The notes: a model not told the origin generated them from the sequence alone. A DNA stretch of 64,000 nucleotides from Corynebacterium marinum DSM 44953 (GCF_000835165.1 NZ_CP007790.1:682001-746000), one strand, 5' to 3'. Counted from the first letter of the stretch, positions 1-8,884 are shown. Numbers and translations are program-made.

Positions 1-185
1 GGGGAAGCGGTGGCGGCCTGCTCCGGAGCCTGGGCCTGGAGCTGCGCGGCGGCTGCGCCGCCGATGCCTGCGGTGGAGACTGCGCCGGTTGCCACCGCGA
101 CGAGGGCGATGCGGCCCTTGGTCGTCTGCGAGGAGGTGATCCTGCGGTGTCGACCTGCCATCGACCGCTGAGCCTTCTGACGCAT
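1..185 (-). CDS. N-terminus of a secreted protein, probably a cell-wall hydrolase (runs off the window)
   Basis: Only the first 61 codons lie in the window. They start at an ATG preceded by a GAAGAAGG ribosome binding site. The N-terminus is strongly basic (MRQKAQRSMAGRHRR), followed by a hydrophobic stretch (IALVAVATGAVSTAGIGGAAAAQ), which reads as a Sec signal peptide exported across the membrane. The catalytic part is outside the window. In C. glutamicum, as I recall, a secreted M23-type metallopeptidase lies upstream of purN, so a peptidoglycan hydrolase is likely, but nothing in the visible part proves it. A GTTAC-N6-GTGAC motif 35 bp upstream of the start fits regulation by MtrA, which is known to control such hydrolases. 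Confidence 0.55.
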   Translation of the reverse strand, partial: MRQKAQRSMAGRHRRITSSQTTKGRIALVAVATGAVSTAGIGGAAAAQLQAQAPEQAATAS

Positions 186-219
186 GGAGCCTTCTTCCGT
201 TGATTGCCACAACCATTGG

Positions 220-260
220 GTTACGCGATTGTGACCGCTTTGTTATCTACGATCGGTAAC
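220..260. promoter_or_regulatory. Candidate MtrA binding site(s) upstream of the secreted protein
   Basis: GTTAC (220-224), six bases, then GTGAC (231-235) matches the actinobacterial MtrA pattern GTNAC-N6-GTNAC. A second pair, GTTAT (242-246) and GTAAC (256-260), follows with a longer spacer. The same first motif occurs upstream of rpf2. That MtrA binds here is inferred. Confidence 0.45.
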
Positions 261-402
261 AATAGCGTCTCGGTCCACCCCTGGCAACCGAAGACGGCGA
301 AATCCCCTTAAATCGCCGCCGGCATCGCAGACGTTACATCCGGGCACCACACGGTCGTGGCATCGGGTTGGCGGGCGGCGGCCGTGGCAGAGTGGGAGCG
401 TG

Positions 403-1866
403 ATGAGCAAGAAGACCAGCCCCCAGTCCCGGCCGGGTCGGCGCCCTCGCAGGATTCGCGCCGGCGGCCCCACCGCAGGTCACAAGGCTACGGCCGGCCC
501 GGCGCCCAAGAAACAGGTCCCCGCCGGTCTCCGAGGGAGACTGCGCCGCTACCTCCCCGTGGCCGCGGTTCCCAACATCGTGGTGGTGCTCGGCATTATC
601 GTCGTCGCCCTCGCCGGCCTCCTGTTCACCGGAATGTCCCTGACGGCGCTTCCGGCGACGATTGCGCAGCTGTGGCTCATCCTCAACCTCGTTCCCGTGT
701 CCGCCGACGGCATCGTCCTCGGGGTCTTGCCGTTGCTCCCCGCGATCGGGCTCGCCACGCTCATCGCGCGCAGGGTGAACCGGGCGGTCCGCGACCGGGT
801 GAGCATGGCGGATCTGCTGGTCCTGGCAGTCGGCACCCTCGCAGTCCCGCTGGTCCTCACCCTCGTCGCCTGCGCGATGATGTGGGACGCCGGCCGTGTC
901 TTTGACGTCGGCGTTCCCCCGCTGGGGCACGCGGTCGCCCGGACCCTGCTGCTCCACCTCATCGCGTTGGCCGTCGGCATGGGCGGGCGTCTGTGGCGCG
1001 CCGTGCTGCGCCGTTACCGGGCACCGGAATGGCTTGTCGACGCCGTCGCCACCGCCGCCCGCATCCTTCTCCTGCTTTCCGCAGCGTCCCTGGTGATCCT
1101 CCTGGTCCTGCTGGTGGCGGGATGGCCGCGGCAGGTGGAACTCGCCGGGATCTACGGCACCACCGGCGGCGTGGTGGGGGGTGCGCTGTTGAGCCTGCTC
1201 TACCTGCCGAACGCCGTCATCGCGGTGATCTCCGTCGTCCTGGGCTCCGAATTCCACCTGGGCGCCGCCTCCGTCTCCCTGTACGCGATCGACCTCACGG
1301 AGCTGCCGCTGCTGCCCTTGATGGCCCTCATCCCGGGCTGGGCGCATCCGTGGTCGATCCTTCTCCTGCTGGTCCCTTCGTTCACCGTGGCCTTCGTGCT
1401 GGGGAATGTCCGGTTCACCGTGGTGCAGACCCTGGCCACGAGCGCGGCCATCGCCGTCATGGTGCTGGTGGGCAGCTACCTCACCTGGGGGGAAATCGGT
1501 TATCTGGGCACGGGCGGTCCGATGGTCTGGTTGACCGCCGGGTTGGCCTTCGCCTGGACCGCCGGTATCGGTGTGGCGGCCGCGCTGCTCGGCCGCGTGG
1601 CCGACCGCCGCGCCCCGGCCCGCGTCGCGAAGCCGGAGGAGCAGGTGGCGGAACAGGAGGAACCAGCGGCTTCGGAGTCACCGGATTTCGTCGACGGCGA
1701 GGTTGTCGACGTGACAGAGGAACCCGCGGAGGAGGCCGAGGAACCCGCCGAGGAACCCTCGGAGGAGGCAGAGGAGCCTGCGGAGGAACCCGCCGACGGG
1801 GATCAAGAAGCGCCGGAAGTAGAGGAAGACGGCGTTAAAGCCGTAGATGAGGAACGCAGGGACTAA
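403..1866 (+). CDS. DUF6350-type polytopic membrane protein with acidic C-terminal tail
   Basis: About 487 residues. A basic, proline/arginine-rich N-terminus is followed by roughly ten hydrophobic segments between residues 45 and 405, so this is an integral membrane protein of unknown function. Position next to purN and general appearance match the DUF6350 family of actinobacteria. The last ~60 residues are soluble and very acidic, with repeats of EEPAEE / EEAEEPAEE. I chose ATG 403 over the adjacent in-frame GTG 400 because GGGAG at 394-398 is too close to the latter. The end lies 10 bp before the GTG chosen for purN, so the two genes are probably co-transcribed. Confidence 0.7.
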   Translation: MSKKTSPQSRPGRRPRRIRAGGPTAGHKATAGPAPKKQVPAGLRGRLRRYLPVAAVPNIVVVLGIIVVALAGLLFTGMSLTALPATIAQLWLILNLVPVSADGIVLGVLPLLPAIGLATLIARRVNRAVRDRVSMADLLVLAVGTLAVPLVLTLVACAMMWDAGRVFDVGVPPLGHAVARTLLLHLIALAVGMGGRLWRAVLRRYRAPEWLVDAVATAARILLLLSAASLVILLVLLVAGWPRQVELAGIYGTTGGVVGGALLSLLYLPNAVIAVISVVLGSEFHLGAASVSLYAIDLTELPLLPLMALIPGWAHPWSILLLLVPSFTVAFVLGNVRFTVVQTLATSAAIAVMVLVGSYLTWGEIGYLGTGGPMVWLTAGLAFAWTAGIGVAAALLGRVADRRAPARVAKPEEQVAEQEEPAASESPDFVDGEVVDVTEEPAEEAEEPAEEPSEEAEEPAEEPADGDQEAPEVEEDGVKAVDEERRD

Positions 1867-1876
1867 GATCGGTCCG

Positions 1877-2497
1877 GTGACTTCCACCCTCGATCCGAAC
1901 ATCCCCGACGACGACCCCATAGAGGTCGTCGTCCTTGTGTCCGGCAGCGGAACACTGCTGCAGGCCATCCTGGACAACCAGGATTCCCGCTACCGGGTCT
2001 CCCGGGTCATCGCCGACGTACCCTGCGCGGCGCTGGAGCGGGCGGAACGGGCGGGCGTCGAAACGCGGGTAGTGGAGCTCGGCGCCGACCGCGCTGCCTG
2101 GAACGTCACGCTCGCCGACGTCATCGCGGAGACCAACCCGGACCTCGTAGTTTCGGCCGGTTTCATGAAGATCCTCGGCGCAGGCGTCCTCGACCGCTTC
2201 GGCGGACGCATCATCAACACCCACCCGGCGTTGCTGCCGTCGTTCCCGGGGGCTCACGCCGTCCGCGACGCGCTCGCCCACGGGGTGAAGATCACCGGTT
2301 CCACCGTCCACTTCATCGACGCGGGTGTGGACACGGGACCGATCATCGCGCAGGCGGCGGTCGAGGTGGAAACCGGGGACACGGAAAGTTCCCTCCACGA
2401 GCGGATCAAGAAAATCGAACGGCAGCTCATTGTGTCGGTGCTGCGCTCGGCAACCATCGACGAGACCACCAGGAAGGTTGAGTTCATCCATGAGTGA
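1877..2497 (+). CDS. purN: Phosphoribosylglycinamide formyltransferase (GART)
   Basis: Third step of de novo purine synthesis: transfers a formyl group from 10-formyl-THF to GAR in the cytoplasm. About 206 residues, the usual PurN length. The Rossmann-like start [15 protein letters not shown] is followed by the catalytic segment [16 protein letters not shown], carrying the Asn and His of the family, and [14 protein letters not shown], carrying the catalytic Asp. An in-frame ATG at 1847 would add ten residues and overlap the upstream gene by 20 bp; neither start has a strong Shine-Dalgarno sequence, so the exact start is uncertain. The stop overlaps the purH start by 8 bp, indicating translational coupling. 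Confidence 0.93.
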   Translation: MTSTLDPNIPDDDPIEVVVLVSGSGTLLQAILDNQDSRYRVSRVIADVPCAALERAERAGVETRVVELGADRAAWNVTLADVIAETNPDLVVSAGFMKILGAGVLDRFGGRIINTHPALLPSFPGAHAVRDALAHGVKITGSTVHFIDAGVDTGPIIAQAAVEVETGDTESSLHERIKKIERQLIVSVLRSATIDETTRKVEFIHE

Positions 2498-4067
2498 TGA
2501 TCGCAAGGTAATCAAGCGCGCGCTGATCAGCGTGTACGACAAGACGGGGCTGGAGGCTCTGGCGGCGTCGCTGCACGGGGCAGGTGTGGAGATCGTCTCC
2601 ACCGGCTCCACGGCCGCCACCATCGCCGGCCAGGGCATCCCGGTCACCCCGGTCGAGGAGCTCACCGGCTTCCCCGAATGCCTCGAGGGCCGCGTGAAGA
2701 CGCTGCACCCGAAGGTCCACGCCGGCATCCTCGCCGACACCCGCAAGGAAGATCACCTGGCACAGCTCGGCGACCTCGGCGTGGAGCCGTTCCAGCTCGT
2801 CGTGGTGAACCTGTACCCCTTCTCCCAGACCGTCGCCTCCGGCGCGGGCTTCGACGATTGCGTCGAGCAGATCGACATCGGCGGCCCGTCCATGGTCCGC
2901 GCCGCGGCGAAGAACCACCCGTCCGTCGCGGTGGTCGTCGATCCCGCGCGCTACGAGGACGTCGCCGCCGCGCTCAACGACGGCGGCTTCACCCGGGCAC
3001 AGCGCACCGCGCTTGCCCTCGACGCCTTCCGCCACACCGCCGCCTACGACGTCGCCGTGGCCACCTGGCTGGGCGAGCAGGCGGAGGCCGGCGCCGAGGG
3101 GGGCTTCCCGGACTGGATCGGTTCCTCCCACGAGCTCAGCAACACCCTGCGTTACGGCGAGAACCCGCACCAGGCTGCGGCCCTCTACGCCGACGCGGGG
3201 GCCGGCGGCCTCGCCAACGCGGAGCAGCTCCACGGCAAGGAGATGAGCTACAACAACTATCAGGACGCAGACGCCGCCTGGCGTGCGGCATGGGACCATG
3301 AGCGTCCCTGCGTGGCCATCATCAAGCACGCCAACCCCTGCGGTATCGCGGTGTCCGACACGTCCATCGCCAAGGCGCACCGCAAGGCGCACGCCTGCGA
3401 CCCGATGTCCGCGTTCGGCGGCGTCATCGCCTCGAACCGCGAGGTCACCGTAGCCATGGCGGAGCAGGTCGCCGACATTTTCACCGAGGTGATCATCGCC
3501 CCGTCCTACGCTGGCGGCGCCGTGGACGTCCTCGCCCGGAAGAAGAACCTCCGGGTTCTCCAGGCAGAACCGCTGACCCGCGCAGGCTTCGAGACCAAGG
3601 AAATCTCCGGCGGCGTCCTCGTGCAGGAGCGCGACACCCTCCAGGCGGAGGGGGACCTCGCCGCGAACTGGACCCTCGCCGCCGGTGAACCCGGCAACGA
3701 CCAGGTCATCCGTGATCTCCAGTTCGCCTGGTCCGCCGTGCGTTCCGTCAAGTCCAACGCCATCCTCATCGCCAACGCCGGCGCGACGGTCGGCGTGGGC
3801 ATGGGCCAGGTCAACCGCGTCGACTCCGCCAAGCTGGCCGTCGAGCGCGCCAACAGCCTCGCTGGCGACACCAACCGCACCACCGGTGCCGTCGCAGCCT
3901 CCGACGCCTTCTTCCCCTTCGCGGACGGCTTCGAGGTGCTCGCCCAGGCCGGCGTCAAGGCGGTAGTCCAGCCGGGCGGATCCATTCGCGACGACGAGGT
4001 CATCGCCGCCGCGGAGAAGGCCGGTGTCACCATGTACTTCACCGGGGCGCGCCACTTCGCGCACTAG
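2490..4067 (+). CDS. purH: Bifunctional AICAR formyltransferase / IMP cyclohydrolase
   Basis: Catalyses the last two steps of IMP synthesis. 525 residues, as usual for the family. The N-terminal MGS-like cyclohydrolase domain (residues ~8-160) contains STGSTAATI and [16 protein letters not shown]. The C-terminal transformylase domain contains [17 protein letters not shown], the catalytic KHANPCG (Lys-His pair) and DAFFPFADG, and ends in [10 protein letters not shown], typical of PurH. The ATG overlaps the purN stop (ATGAGTGA), and AGGAAGG lies 12 bp upstream. Coupled to purN in one operon; the product uses formyl groups from the folate pool that fthC (15.8-16.4 kb) helps maintain. Confidence 0.97.
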   Translation: MSDDRKVIKRALISVYDKTGLEALAASLHGAGVEIVSTGSTAATIAGQGIPVTPVEELTGFPECLEGRVKTLHPKVHAGILADTRKEDHLAQLGDLGVEPFQLVVVNLYPFSQTVASGAGFDDCVEQIDIGGPSMVRAAAKNHPSVAVVVDPARYEDVAAALNDGGFTRAQRTALALDAFRHTAAYDVAVATWLGEQAEAGAEGGFPDWIGSSHELSNTLRYGENPHQAAALYADAGAGGLANAEQLHGKEMSYNNYQDADAAWRAAWDHERPCVAIIKHANPCGIAVSDTSIAKAHRKAHACDPMSAFGGVIASNREVTVAMAEQVADIFTEVIIAPSYAGGAVDVLARKKNLRVLQAEPLTRAGFETKEISGGVLVQERDTLQAEGDLAANWTLAAGEPGNDQVIRDLQFAWSAVRSVKSNAILIANAGATVGVGMGQVNRVDSAKLAVERANSLAGDTNRTTGAVAASDAFFPFADGFEVLAQAGVKAVVQPGGSIRDDEVIAAAEKAGVTMYFTGARHFAH

Positions 4068-4094
4068 TTCCTGCCGGCATTTTCTGTCCATCGT

Positions 4095-4118
4095 CCCGCA
4101 GTTCTGAGGAACCGCGGG
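4095..4118 (+). terminator. Possible terminator hairpin after purH
   Basis: CCCGC-A-GTTC / GAAC-C-GCGGG with a TGAG loop forms a nine-pair stem interrupted by one A-C mismatch, 28 bp after the purH stop. No T-tract follows, so intrinsic termination is uncertain. The rest of the 4068-4309 gap shows no gene. Confidence 0.35.
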
Positions 4119-4309
4119 GCGATGTGCTGTTCCAGGGGGGAGCGGCGGTTCCGGGGTGGGGGCCGGGCAGGGTCCGTGACACGCCTGCGGTCTCCCGATG
4201 AGACGCGATTCACCCCTCCGGGCGGGATGACCGGCCTTCGCCGCCTCCCCGGGGCCCGCACGCAGGTTAGACTTAGAGGACCACTGGTTATAACCGGAAG
4301 AAGGTCCTG

Positions 4310-4852
4310 ATGGCCGCAGACATGTACCAGAGCGGATGGTCGCAGACGCCGCAGCAGCAGGGCCCGCCCCCGCGATCATCCTCGAACACGGCGGTCTGGG
4401 TTCTCGTGGCGCTCCTGTCGGTGATCGTGCTCGCCGCCGCGGCCGGAGGAATCTGGTGGTTGATCTCGTCCAGGCAGCAAACGCCCCAGGAGGGGACTCC
4501 GGTGACGGTCACCGCAACCGCACCGGCACCGGTACCCGCACAGCCGACACTTACCGCACCCGCACCCGCACCGGCACCGGCACCAGCACCGGCGGCTGGA
4601 GTGCCCGGCACGTTGATCCGGTCGGGCGGATACCTGGAGAACGTCCGGGTCGGTTCCGCCAACACCTCGGAGGCGTTCGCGCTGAACGTCTGGCGGGCCT
4701 ACATGGACAACCTGGCGATGGGCGGAACATACAACGCCACGGTGTACGCCTACAGCCCGGCCACCGGGGAGTGGTACGCGATGGACTGCAGGGAAACCGG
4801 AAATTACGTCACCTGCACAGGCGGCAACAACGCCGTGGTCTATCTCTCGTGA
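4310..4852 (+). CDS. Membrane-anchored protein with Pro/Ala linker, function unknown
   Basis: 180 residues. A Gln/Pro-rich cytoplasmic N-terminus (~25 residues) leads into one transmembrane helix (WVLVALLSVIVLAAAAGGIWWLI, residues ~29-51), then a Thr/Pro/Ala linker with repeated AP units (~60-100), then a small C-terminal domain of ~75 residues with two cysteines (DCRETG...VTCTGG) that could form a disulfide outside the cell. GAAGAAGG lies 5-6 bp before the ATG. I do not recognise the C-terminal domain. The stop overlaps the GTG start of the following lipoprotein, so the two are probably one transcription unit and may act together in the envelope. Confidence 0.75.
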   Translation: MAADMYQSGWSQTPQQQGPPPRSSSNTAVWVLVALLSVIVLAAAAGGIWWLISSRQQTPQEGTPVTVTATAPAPVPAQPTLTAPAPAPAPAPAPAAGVPGTLIRSGGYLENVRVGSANTSEAFALNVWRAYMDNLAMGGTYNATVYAYSPATGEWYAMDCRETGNYVTCTGGNNAVVYLS

Positions 4853-5757
4853 GGAAGCTCCCGGCCGCGGCCCTGGTTTCTGCCCTCACCCTCGTCGGCT
4901 GCACCATCCCGCCGGAGACTGACACTCCACGCCCGACTGAGACGGTGTGGGTCACGCCCGCCCCTCAGCCGCATCCGGCGGAGCTGCCCCCGCCCAGAAT
5001 CCCGTCGGTGCAGGCCGCTTTGGACCGGGTTCTGGCGCAGTACGGCGGGGAGGCGGAAGTCGCGGTCTTCGACGGCGTGCAGGCGCAGTCCGCGGGCGGC
5101 GTTCATGACGCCCCGGCCTGGTCGACCATCAAGATCCCCCTCGCGGTCGCCGCGCTGCGCCGCGACCCCGGACTGGCGGACACCGTCCGGGCGGCCGTCA
5201 CGGTATCGGACAACCAGGCCGCGGACCAGCTCTGGGCCTCCCTCGGCACCCCGGCGGAGGCCGGGGCAGCCACCGGGGCGGTCCTCGCCGAAGCCGGGGT
5301 GCACACGGAGGTCCAGTTCTCGGTCGCGCACCCCGAGTTCAGCAGCTACGGCCAGACCCGCTGGACCCCCGCAGACCAGGCGCGTTTCGCGGCGGCTCTG
5401 CCCTGTCTGGCGGGGGCGGAGCCCGTGCTCGCGGCCATGGGGAAGATTTCCCCCGGCCAGGACTATGGCCTGGGCACTCTCCCCGGCGCCCGCTACAAGG
5501 GCGGCTGGGGACCGGGTGCCGACGGTAGATATGTGGTCCGCCAGTTCGGGCTGCTGCCCGCCGCCGGCGGGCAGGGGATGAGTGCGGTGGCCCTCGTCGT
5601 CCGCCCGGCTTCCGGCCTCTATGCGGACGGCCAGGCCATGCTCACAGAATTGGCCGGACAGCTCACCGCATTGCCGACGGTCGACTGCCGCACCCTCCTG
5701 AACCCGCCCGGTCCTGCGGCGGCCGGGAACAGCGGGGGACAGCAGGGGACGGCATAA
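4849..5757 (+). CDS. Class A beta-lactamase-fold lipoprotein
   Basis: 302 residues from a GTG that overlaps the previous stop (GTGA). The signal sequence ends in LTLVGC, a lipobox, so Cys18 should be lipidated and the protein anchored outside the membrane. A Pro/Thr-rich linker follows. The rest carries serine beta-lactamase/penicillin-binding landmarks: STIK (Ser92, Lys95), SDN (120-122) and KGG (217-219, in place of KTG). I could not place a clear Glu166-type motif, so hydrolysis of beta-lactams is doubtful; a cell-wall-related serine hydrolase or a binding protein is equally possible. This combination is common in actinobacterial lipoproteins of unknown substrate. Confidence 0.8.
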   Translation: MRKLPAAALVSALTLVGCTIPPETDTPRPTETVWVTPAPQPHPAELPPPRIPSVQAALDRVLAQYGGEAEVAVFDGVQAQSAGGVHDAPAWSTIKIPLAVAALRRDPGLADTVRAAVTVSDNQAADQLWASLGTPAEAGAATGAVLAEAGVHTEVQFSVAHPEFSSYGQTRWTPADQARFAAALPCLAGAEPVLAAMGKISPGQDYGLGTLPGARYKGGWGPGADGRYVVRQFGLLPAAGGQGMSAVALVVRPASGLYADGQAMLTELAGQLTALPTVDCRTLLNPPGPAAAGNSGGQQGTA

Positions 5758-5766
5758 TAGACGGCC

Positions 5767-6585
5767 ATGACACCCCATCTCATCGGCCCGGCGCTGCTTT
5801 TCGCTCCGGCCCACCGCGCAGAACTCATCCCCAAGGCCTACGAACGGGCCGACACCGTCATCGTCGACCTGGAGGACGGCGCCGGCGCCGGCGACCGGGC
5901 CGCTATGCACGACAACCTCCGCACCGCCGGGTTGGACCTGCCGCGGACCATTCTGCGGACGATCGGCCCGGAAGCCGAAGGGTTCGCGTCGGACGTGGGG
6001 TTGGCCAGGGAACTCGGTATCGGGACGGTGATGGTGCCGAAGGTGCATGACTGCCTTCCGGTGGAGCTCGCAGGCCTGGACGTCATCGCGATGATTGAGA
6101 CTCCCCAGGCGCTGGTGAATATCCGCGAGATCGCGGCGCAGGACGGTGTCGTGGGCCTGTTCTGGGGCGCGGAGGACCTCATTGCCCTGCTCGGCGGGAC
6201 CCATTCCCGCCGACTTTCCGACGAGGACCGCCCAGGCGACTACCGCGATGTCATCCGGCACGCACGTTCCCAGGTGCTCGTCCATGCAGCGGCGGCCGGG
6301 AAGTTCGCCGTGGATGCCATGTACGCCGACTTCCGGGACCCCGACGGCCAGTTCGCGGAGGCTCTGGACGCCGCGCGCTCCGGGTTCGCCGGCACCGCCT
6401 GCATCCACCCTGCACAGGTCGAGGTGGTGCGCCGGGCCTTCCGACCGGAGCCGGACCAGGTGGAGTGGGCTCGCCGGGTCCTCGACGGCGCGCGGGGGAA
6501 CTCCGGGGCCTTCCAGGTGGACGGCATGATGATCGACGCCCCGCTGCTCAGCCAGGCAGAGCGCATCCTCGCCCGCGCTGAATGA
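5767..6585 (+). CDS. citE: CitE-like lyase, HpcH/HpaI aldolase family
   Basis: 272 residues, TIM-barrel lyase related to the citrate lyase beta chain. Visible family motifs: VIVDLEDGAGAGD near residue 32 (the metal/substrate-binding Glu-Asp), MIETPQALVNI, GLFWGAEDLIALLGG and CIHPAQVEVV. No citrate lyase alpha or gamma genes are near, so the natural substrate is probably another acyl-CoA such as malyl- or citramalyl-CoA; this is family knowledge, not shown here. A CATAAT box 8 bp before the ATG may be its promoter. The 3' end overlaps the convergent RDD gene by 38 bp. Confidence 0.85.
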   Translation: MTPHLIGPALLFAPAHRAELIPKAYERADTVIVDLEDGAGAGDRAAMHDNLRTAGLDLPRTILRTIGPEAEGFASDVGLARELGIGTVMVPKVHDCLPVELAGLDVIAMIETPQALVNIREIAAQDGVVGLFWGAEDLIALLGGTHSRRLSDEDRPGDYRDVIRHARSQVLVHAAAAGKFAVDAMYADFRDPDGQFAEALDAARSGFAGTACIHPAQVEVVRRAFRPEPDQVEWARRVLDGARGNSGAFQVDGMMIDAPLLSQAERILARAE

Positions 6586-6979
6586 CGGTGGTCCGCGCCG
6601 CCCGGTCGGCCAGGGACCGCCCGTCGGGGGAGAATACCGCGCTCAGCGCGACGACGGCGGCGAACATCGAGTACCAGGGAACGGTGGGAATAAGCAGCGC
6701 CGCGGGGACAGGCAGCAGGAGCCAGGCATGGCGTAGCAGGGGCGCCCAGCGCGGGCCGACGGCGTCCAGACGGAGGATCATCTTCCCCGGGCTGCGGCGC
6801 CAGATCAGCTCCGGCAGTGCGCGCACCCCGAACGTGATCGACAGCAGCAGGGGTGCGGGGTCCGCACCGATCTGCGCGGTAGCCCCGGGCCACAGCCGCG
6901 CGGCGGCGAAGAAGAGGACGTAGGCGAGGGCGACGTCGATAAGAAAGGCGATCAGTCTGCGGGCATGGCAGCCGCCCAT
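6548..6979 (-). CDS. RDD-family small membrane protein
   Basis: 143 residues. Starts MGGCHARRLIAFLIDVALAY, the Arg-Asp signature of the RDD family (RRLIAFLID), followed by three to four hydrophobic segments and RSPGKMILRLDAV, also typical of the family. Function unknown; some RDD proteins are thought to be ion antiporters. The ATG directly follows the amtR stop (TAA ATG), so it is probably translated from the amtR mRNA. Its last 38 bp overlap citE on the other strand. Confidence 0.75.
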   Translation of the reverse strand: MGGCHARRLIAFLIDVALAYVLFFAAARLWPGATAQIGADPAPLLLSITFGVRALPELIWRRSPGKMILRLDAVGPRWAPLLRHAWLLLPVPAALLIPTVPWYSMFAAVVALSAVFSPDGRSLADRAARTTVIQRGRGCALPG

Positions 6980-7648
6980 TTACGCGGCGGCGGCGTTGAT
7001 GAGCTCGAGGGCGCGCCCGACCCGCTCGGCGGGCGGTTGGGCGTGCAGGACGTCTAGGGCGGCGTCGGCGAGCATCATGGCGATGTCGGGGAGCTCGGTT
7101 TCCGACAGCGGGGCCGGGGGCGTGCCGTCGTTCTCCCGCATCTCGATGACCGACAACGCGATGTGGAACGGAAGGTCCACCCGCGGGTCCCCCTCGCCGA
7201 CGATCTCCTCGGCCAGCGTCCGGAAGACGGTGCGCAGCTCGGTGCGCTTGGCGTGGTACTCCGAGAACTCCGGCGAGGATGCCACGGGCAGCTGGTAGAG
7301 ACGCCCGACGTTCCACCGCGTGGACAGCAGCAGCCGGGCTTCCGCCGCGACGAGGGCCCACAGCCGCAGGGCGGGGGAGACCTCGGACTCGTGGAGCGCG
7401 GTGGCCAGTTCCGTGGACGGCTCGACGGTGGACTTGAGCAGCGTCAGGAAAATCTCGGTCTTCGAGGGGAAGTGGTAGTACAGCGACGCCTGCCGGATGC
7501 CCACGGCGTCGGCGATCTGGTGGGTCGACGTGGAGGCGAAACCCTGGGTGGTGAACAGCTCGGCGGAGGCGTCGAGAATCTCCTCCCGCGCCGTGGAGCC
7601 GCGTCGGCGCGGGCTGTGCTTGCGCGGACGTCCCACTGCACCTGCCAT
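6980..7648 (-). CDS. amtR: TetR-family master regulator of nitrogen metabolism AmtR
   Basis: 222 residues, the same length as C. glutamicum AmtR as I remember it, and close along its whole length: MAGAVGRPR at the start, the helix-turn-helix region THQIADAVGIRQASLYYHF (residues ~43-61), and the ligand domain with LLLSTRWNVGRLYQLP. AmtR represses nitrogen uptake and assimilation genes and is released by adenylylated GlnK. The start has AAGGAGAG 8 bp upstream. Possible promoter elements lie around 7685-7700 (minus strand TATCTT). No AmtR box was seen in its own upstream region. The RDD gene follows immediately. Confidence 0.95.
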   Translation of the reverse strand: MAGAVGRPRKHSPRRRGSTAREEILDASAELFTTQGFASTSTHQIADAVGIRQASLYYHFPSKTEIFLTLLKSTVEPSTELATALHESEVSPALRLWALVAAEARLLLSTRWNVGRLYQLPVASSPEFSEYHAKRTELRTVFRTLAEEIVGEGDPRVDLPFHIALSVIEMRENDGTPPAPLSETELPDIAMMLADAALDVLHAQPPAERVGRALELINAAAA

Positions 7649-7698
7649 GGTGTGGCTCTCCTTCCGGGATGGATTCTGTTCGTCTAAAGATACCAGTG

Positions 7699-8526
7699 TC
7701 AGTTGAGCGTGATACCGTGGCGCCCGGCCAGGGCACGCAGGACCCCGGCGACCTGACGCGCCGCCGCACCGTACGCGCTGCGGTGGAGGGCGGGGAGGTC
7801 GCCGAGCGCAGGGGGCCGGGAGCCCACCCGGTCCGCCCAGCGCCGGAACTGCAGAGCTACCGCGGTCTCCCAGGCCTGCGACAGGGCCTCCACCTCATCT
7901 TCCGTCAGCAGGCCGCGGTTGTGGCCGGCGGCGAGACGATCCAGGGTGGAGCGCTCCGCGGGGGCGGCCCAGCGGGCGACGTCGGCGATGGGGCGCAGCA
8001 GCGAGGACGCCACGTCGGCGGGCACGTCCGGGTCCGGCAGCCCGGCGAGCGCCTGGAGCGCGGGCGGGCGGTGCGACACCGCCAGCTGGAGGAGTTCCTC
8101 TGAGGGGGCCTCCGGGACGATCAGCCGGGCGTCGACACGCGCAGCCAGCAGGCCGGCCCCGTCGGCGGGCGGCTCCCCGACGGTGAGACCCGCGGAGGTG
8201 AGCAGTTCGACCAGTCCGGCGGTGTCGGAGCCGGGCGCCGCGAACCAGGTGACCGCCGTGGAGGGCAGGGCGTCGCCGCGCGCGAAGGGGCCGGTGGGAG
8301 TGACGGGGGAGGGGAGCTTCTCGACGACCGCGGGGCAGGACAGGGTGGCCAGCACCAGATCAGAGAACCACACGGTCAGGGCGGTTTCTGGCGTGCGGTG
8401 CTCCAGGGCGTTGCGCAGCAGCTGCTGCGCCTCGACGAGGACGCCCCGGGCGGTGGCGGTGGAGGTGGACAGGGGGGCCTGCTCGGCCAGGTCGCGCAGC
8501 GAAGGATGCAGCATGGTCTTGAACAT
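7699..8526 (-). CDS. Protein resembling DUF294-type putative nucleotidyltransferase substrate-binding proteins
   Basis: 275 residues. The C-terminal half (RPIADVARWAAPAERSTLDRL ... SQAWETAVALQFRRWADRVG) resembles the helical DUF294 C-terminal domain, in which ST-RL and a late L-x-x-Q/R-rich helix are typical. A nucleotidyltransferase active-site motif (GSxxR...DxD) is not evident in the N-terminal half, so catalytic activity is doubtful. The ATG lies 3-8 bp after the T-tract of the ribosomal operon terminator and has no Shine-Dalgarno sequence, so how translation starts is unclear. amtR begins 50 bp after its end. Confidence 0.65.
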   Translation of the reverse strand: MFKTMLHPSLRDLAEQAPLSTSTATARGVLVEAQQLLRNALEHRTPETALTVWFSDLVLATLSCPAVVEKLPSPVTPTGPFARGDALPSTAVTWFAAPGSDTAGLVELLTSAGLTVGEPPADGAGLLAARVDARLIVPEAPSEELLQLAVSHRPPALQALAGLPDPDVPADVASSLLRPIADVARWAAPAERSTLDRLAAGHNRGLLTEDEVEALSQAWETAVALQFRRWADRVGSRPPALGDLPALHRSAYGAAARQVAGVLRALAGRHGITLN

Positions 8527-8528
8527 AA

Positions 8529-8566
8529 CAAAACCCGCCCCGCCCGAAAATATCGGGCGGGGCGGG
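8529..8566 (-). terminator. Strong terminator of the rpmB-rpmG-rpsN-rpsR operon
   Basis: A perfect 14-bp GC-rich stem (8534-8547 with 8553-8566) and a 5-nt loop, followed on the minus strand by TTTTGTT. It lies 67 bp after the rpsR stop. The T-tract ends only 3 bp before the ATG of the next gene (8526). Confidence 0.9.
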
Positions 8567-8632
8567 TCGGGGTACTTTTACCGTGTCACACGGCCAGCGG
8601 AAAAAGTGCGCTGTTGCGTCCTGTCAACCGGT

Positions 8633-8884
8633 TTAGCGGCTGGTGAACGGCAGGAGAGCCATTTCGCGTGCGTTCTTCACTGCGGTGGCGACCTGACGCT
8701 GCTGCTGCGGGGTCAGGCCGGTGACGCGGCGGGAACGGATCTTGTGGCGGTCGGAGATGAACAGACGAAGGGTCTTGACGTCCTTGTAGTCCACCTTCTC
8801 GATGCCCTCGGCCTTGAGGGGGTTCTTCTTGGGGCGGCGGGACTGCTCGAGCCGTGCCTTCTTGGGATTGGTGCGCTGCTTCAT
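8633..8884 (-). CDS. rpsR: 30S ribosomal protein S18
   Basis: 83 residues, basic, with the S18 core [25 protein letters not shown] and the ending [12 protein letters not shown]. It binds the 30S platform next to S6. There are no cysteines, so this is the zinc-independent (C-minus) form. An AAGGAG site lies 8 bp before ATG 8884; an in-frame GTG at 8893 lies inside that site and is rejected. Last gene of the four-gene operon rpmB-rpmG-rpsN-rpsR. Confidence 0.95.
   Translation of the reverse strand: MKQRTNPKKARLEQSRRPKKNPLKAEGIEKVDYKDVKTLRLFISDRHKIRSRRVTGLTPQQQRQVATAVKNAREMALLPFTSR

Noticed and set aside
334..1347. Long minus-strand ORF opposite the DUF6350 gene
   Set aside because: Arg/Gly/Gln-rich, low-complexity translation without family features; typical antisense shadow in high-GC DNA. 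The same holds for the long antisense frames over purH, metG, recQ, malate synthase and prfC.
1678..1850. Glu-rich repeats at the end of the DUF6350 protein as a separate repeat element
   Set aside because: Codon-level repeats in a low-complexity acidic tail; no evidence of a DNA repeat family.
1847..1876. Upstream ATG start for purN
   Set aside because: It overlaps the preceding gene by 20 bp, has no binding site and adds residues outside the fold; GTG 1877 is preferred, though not proven.
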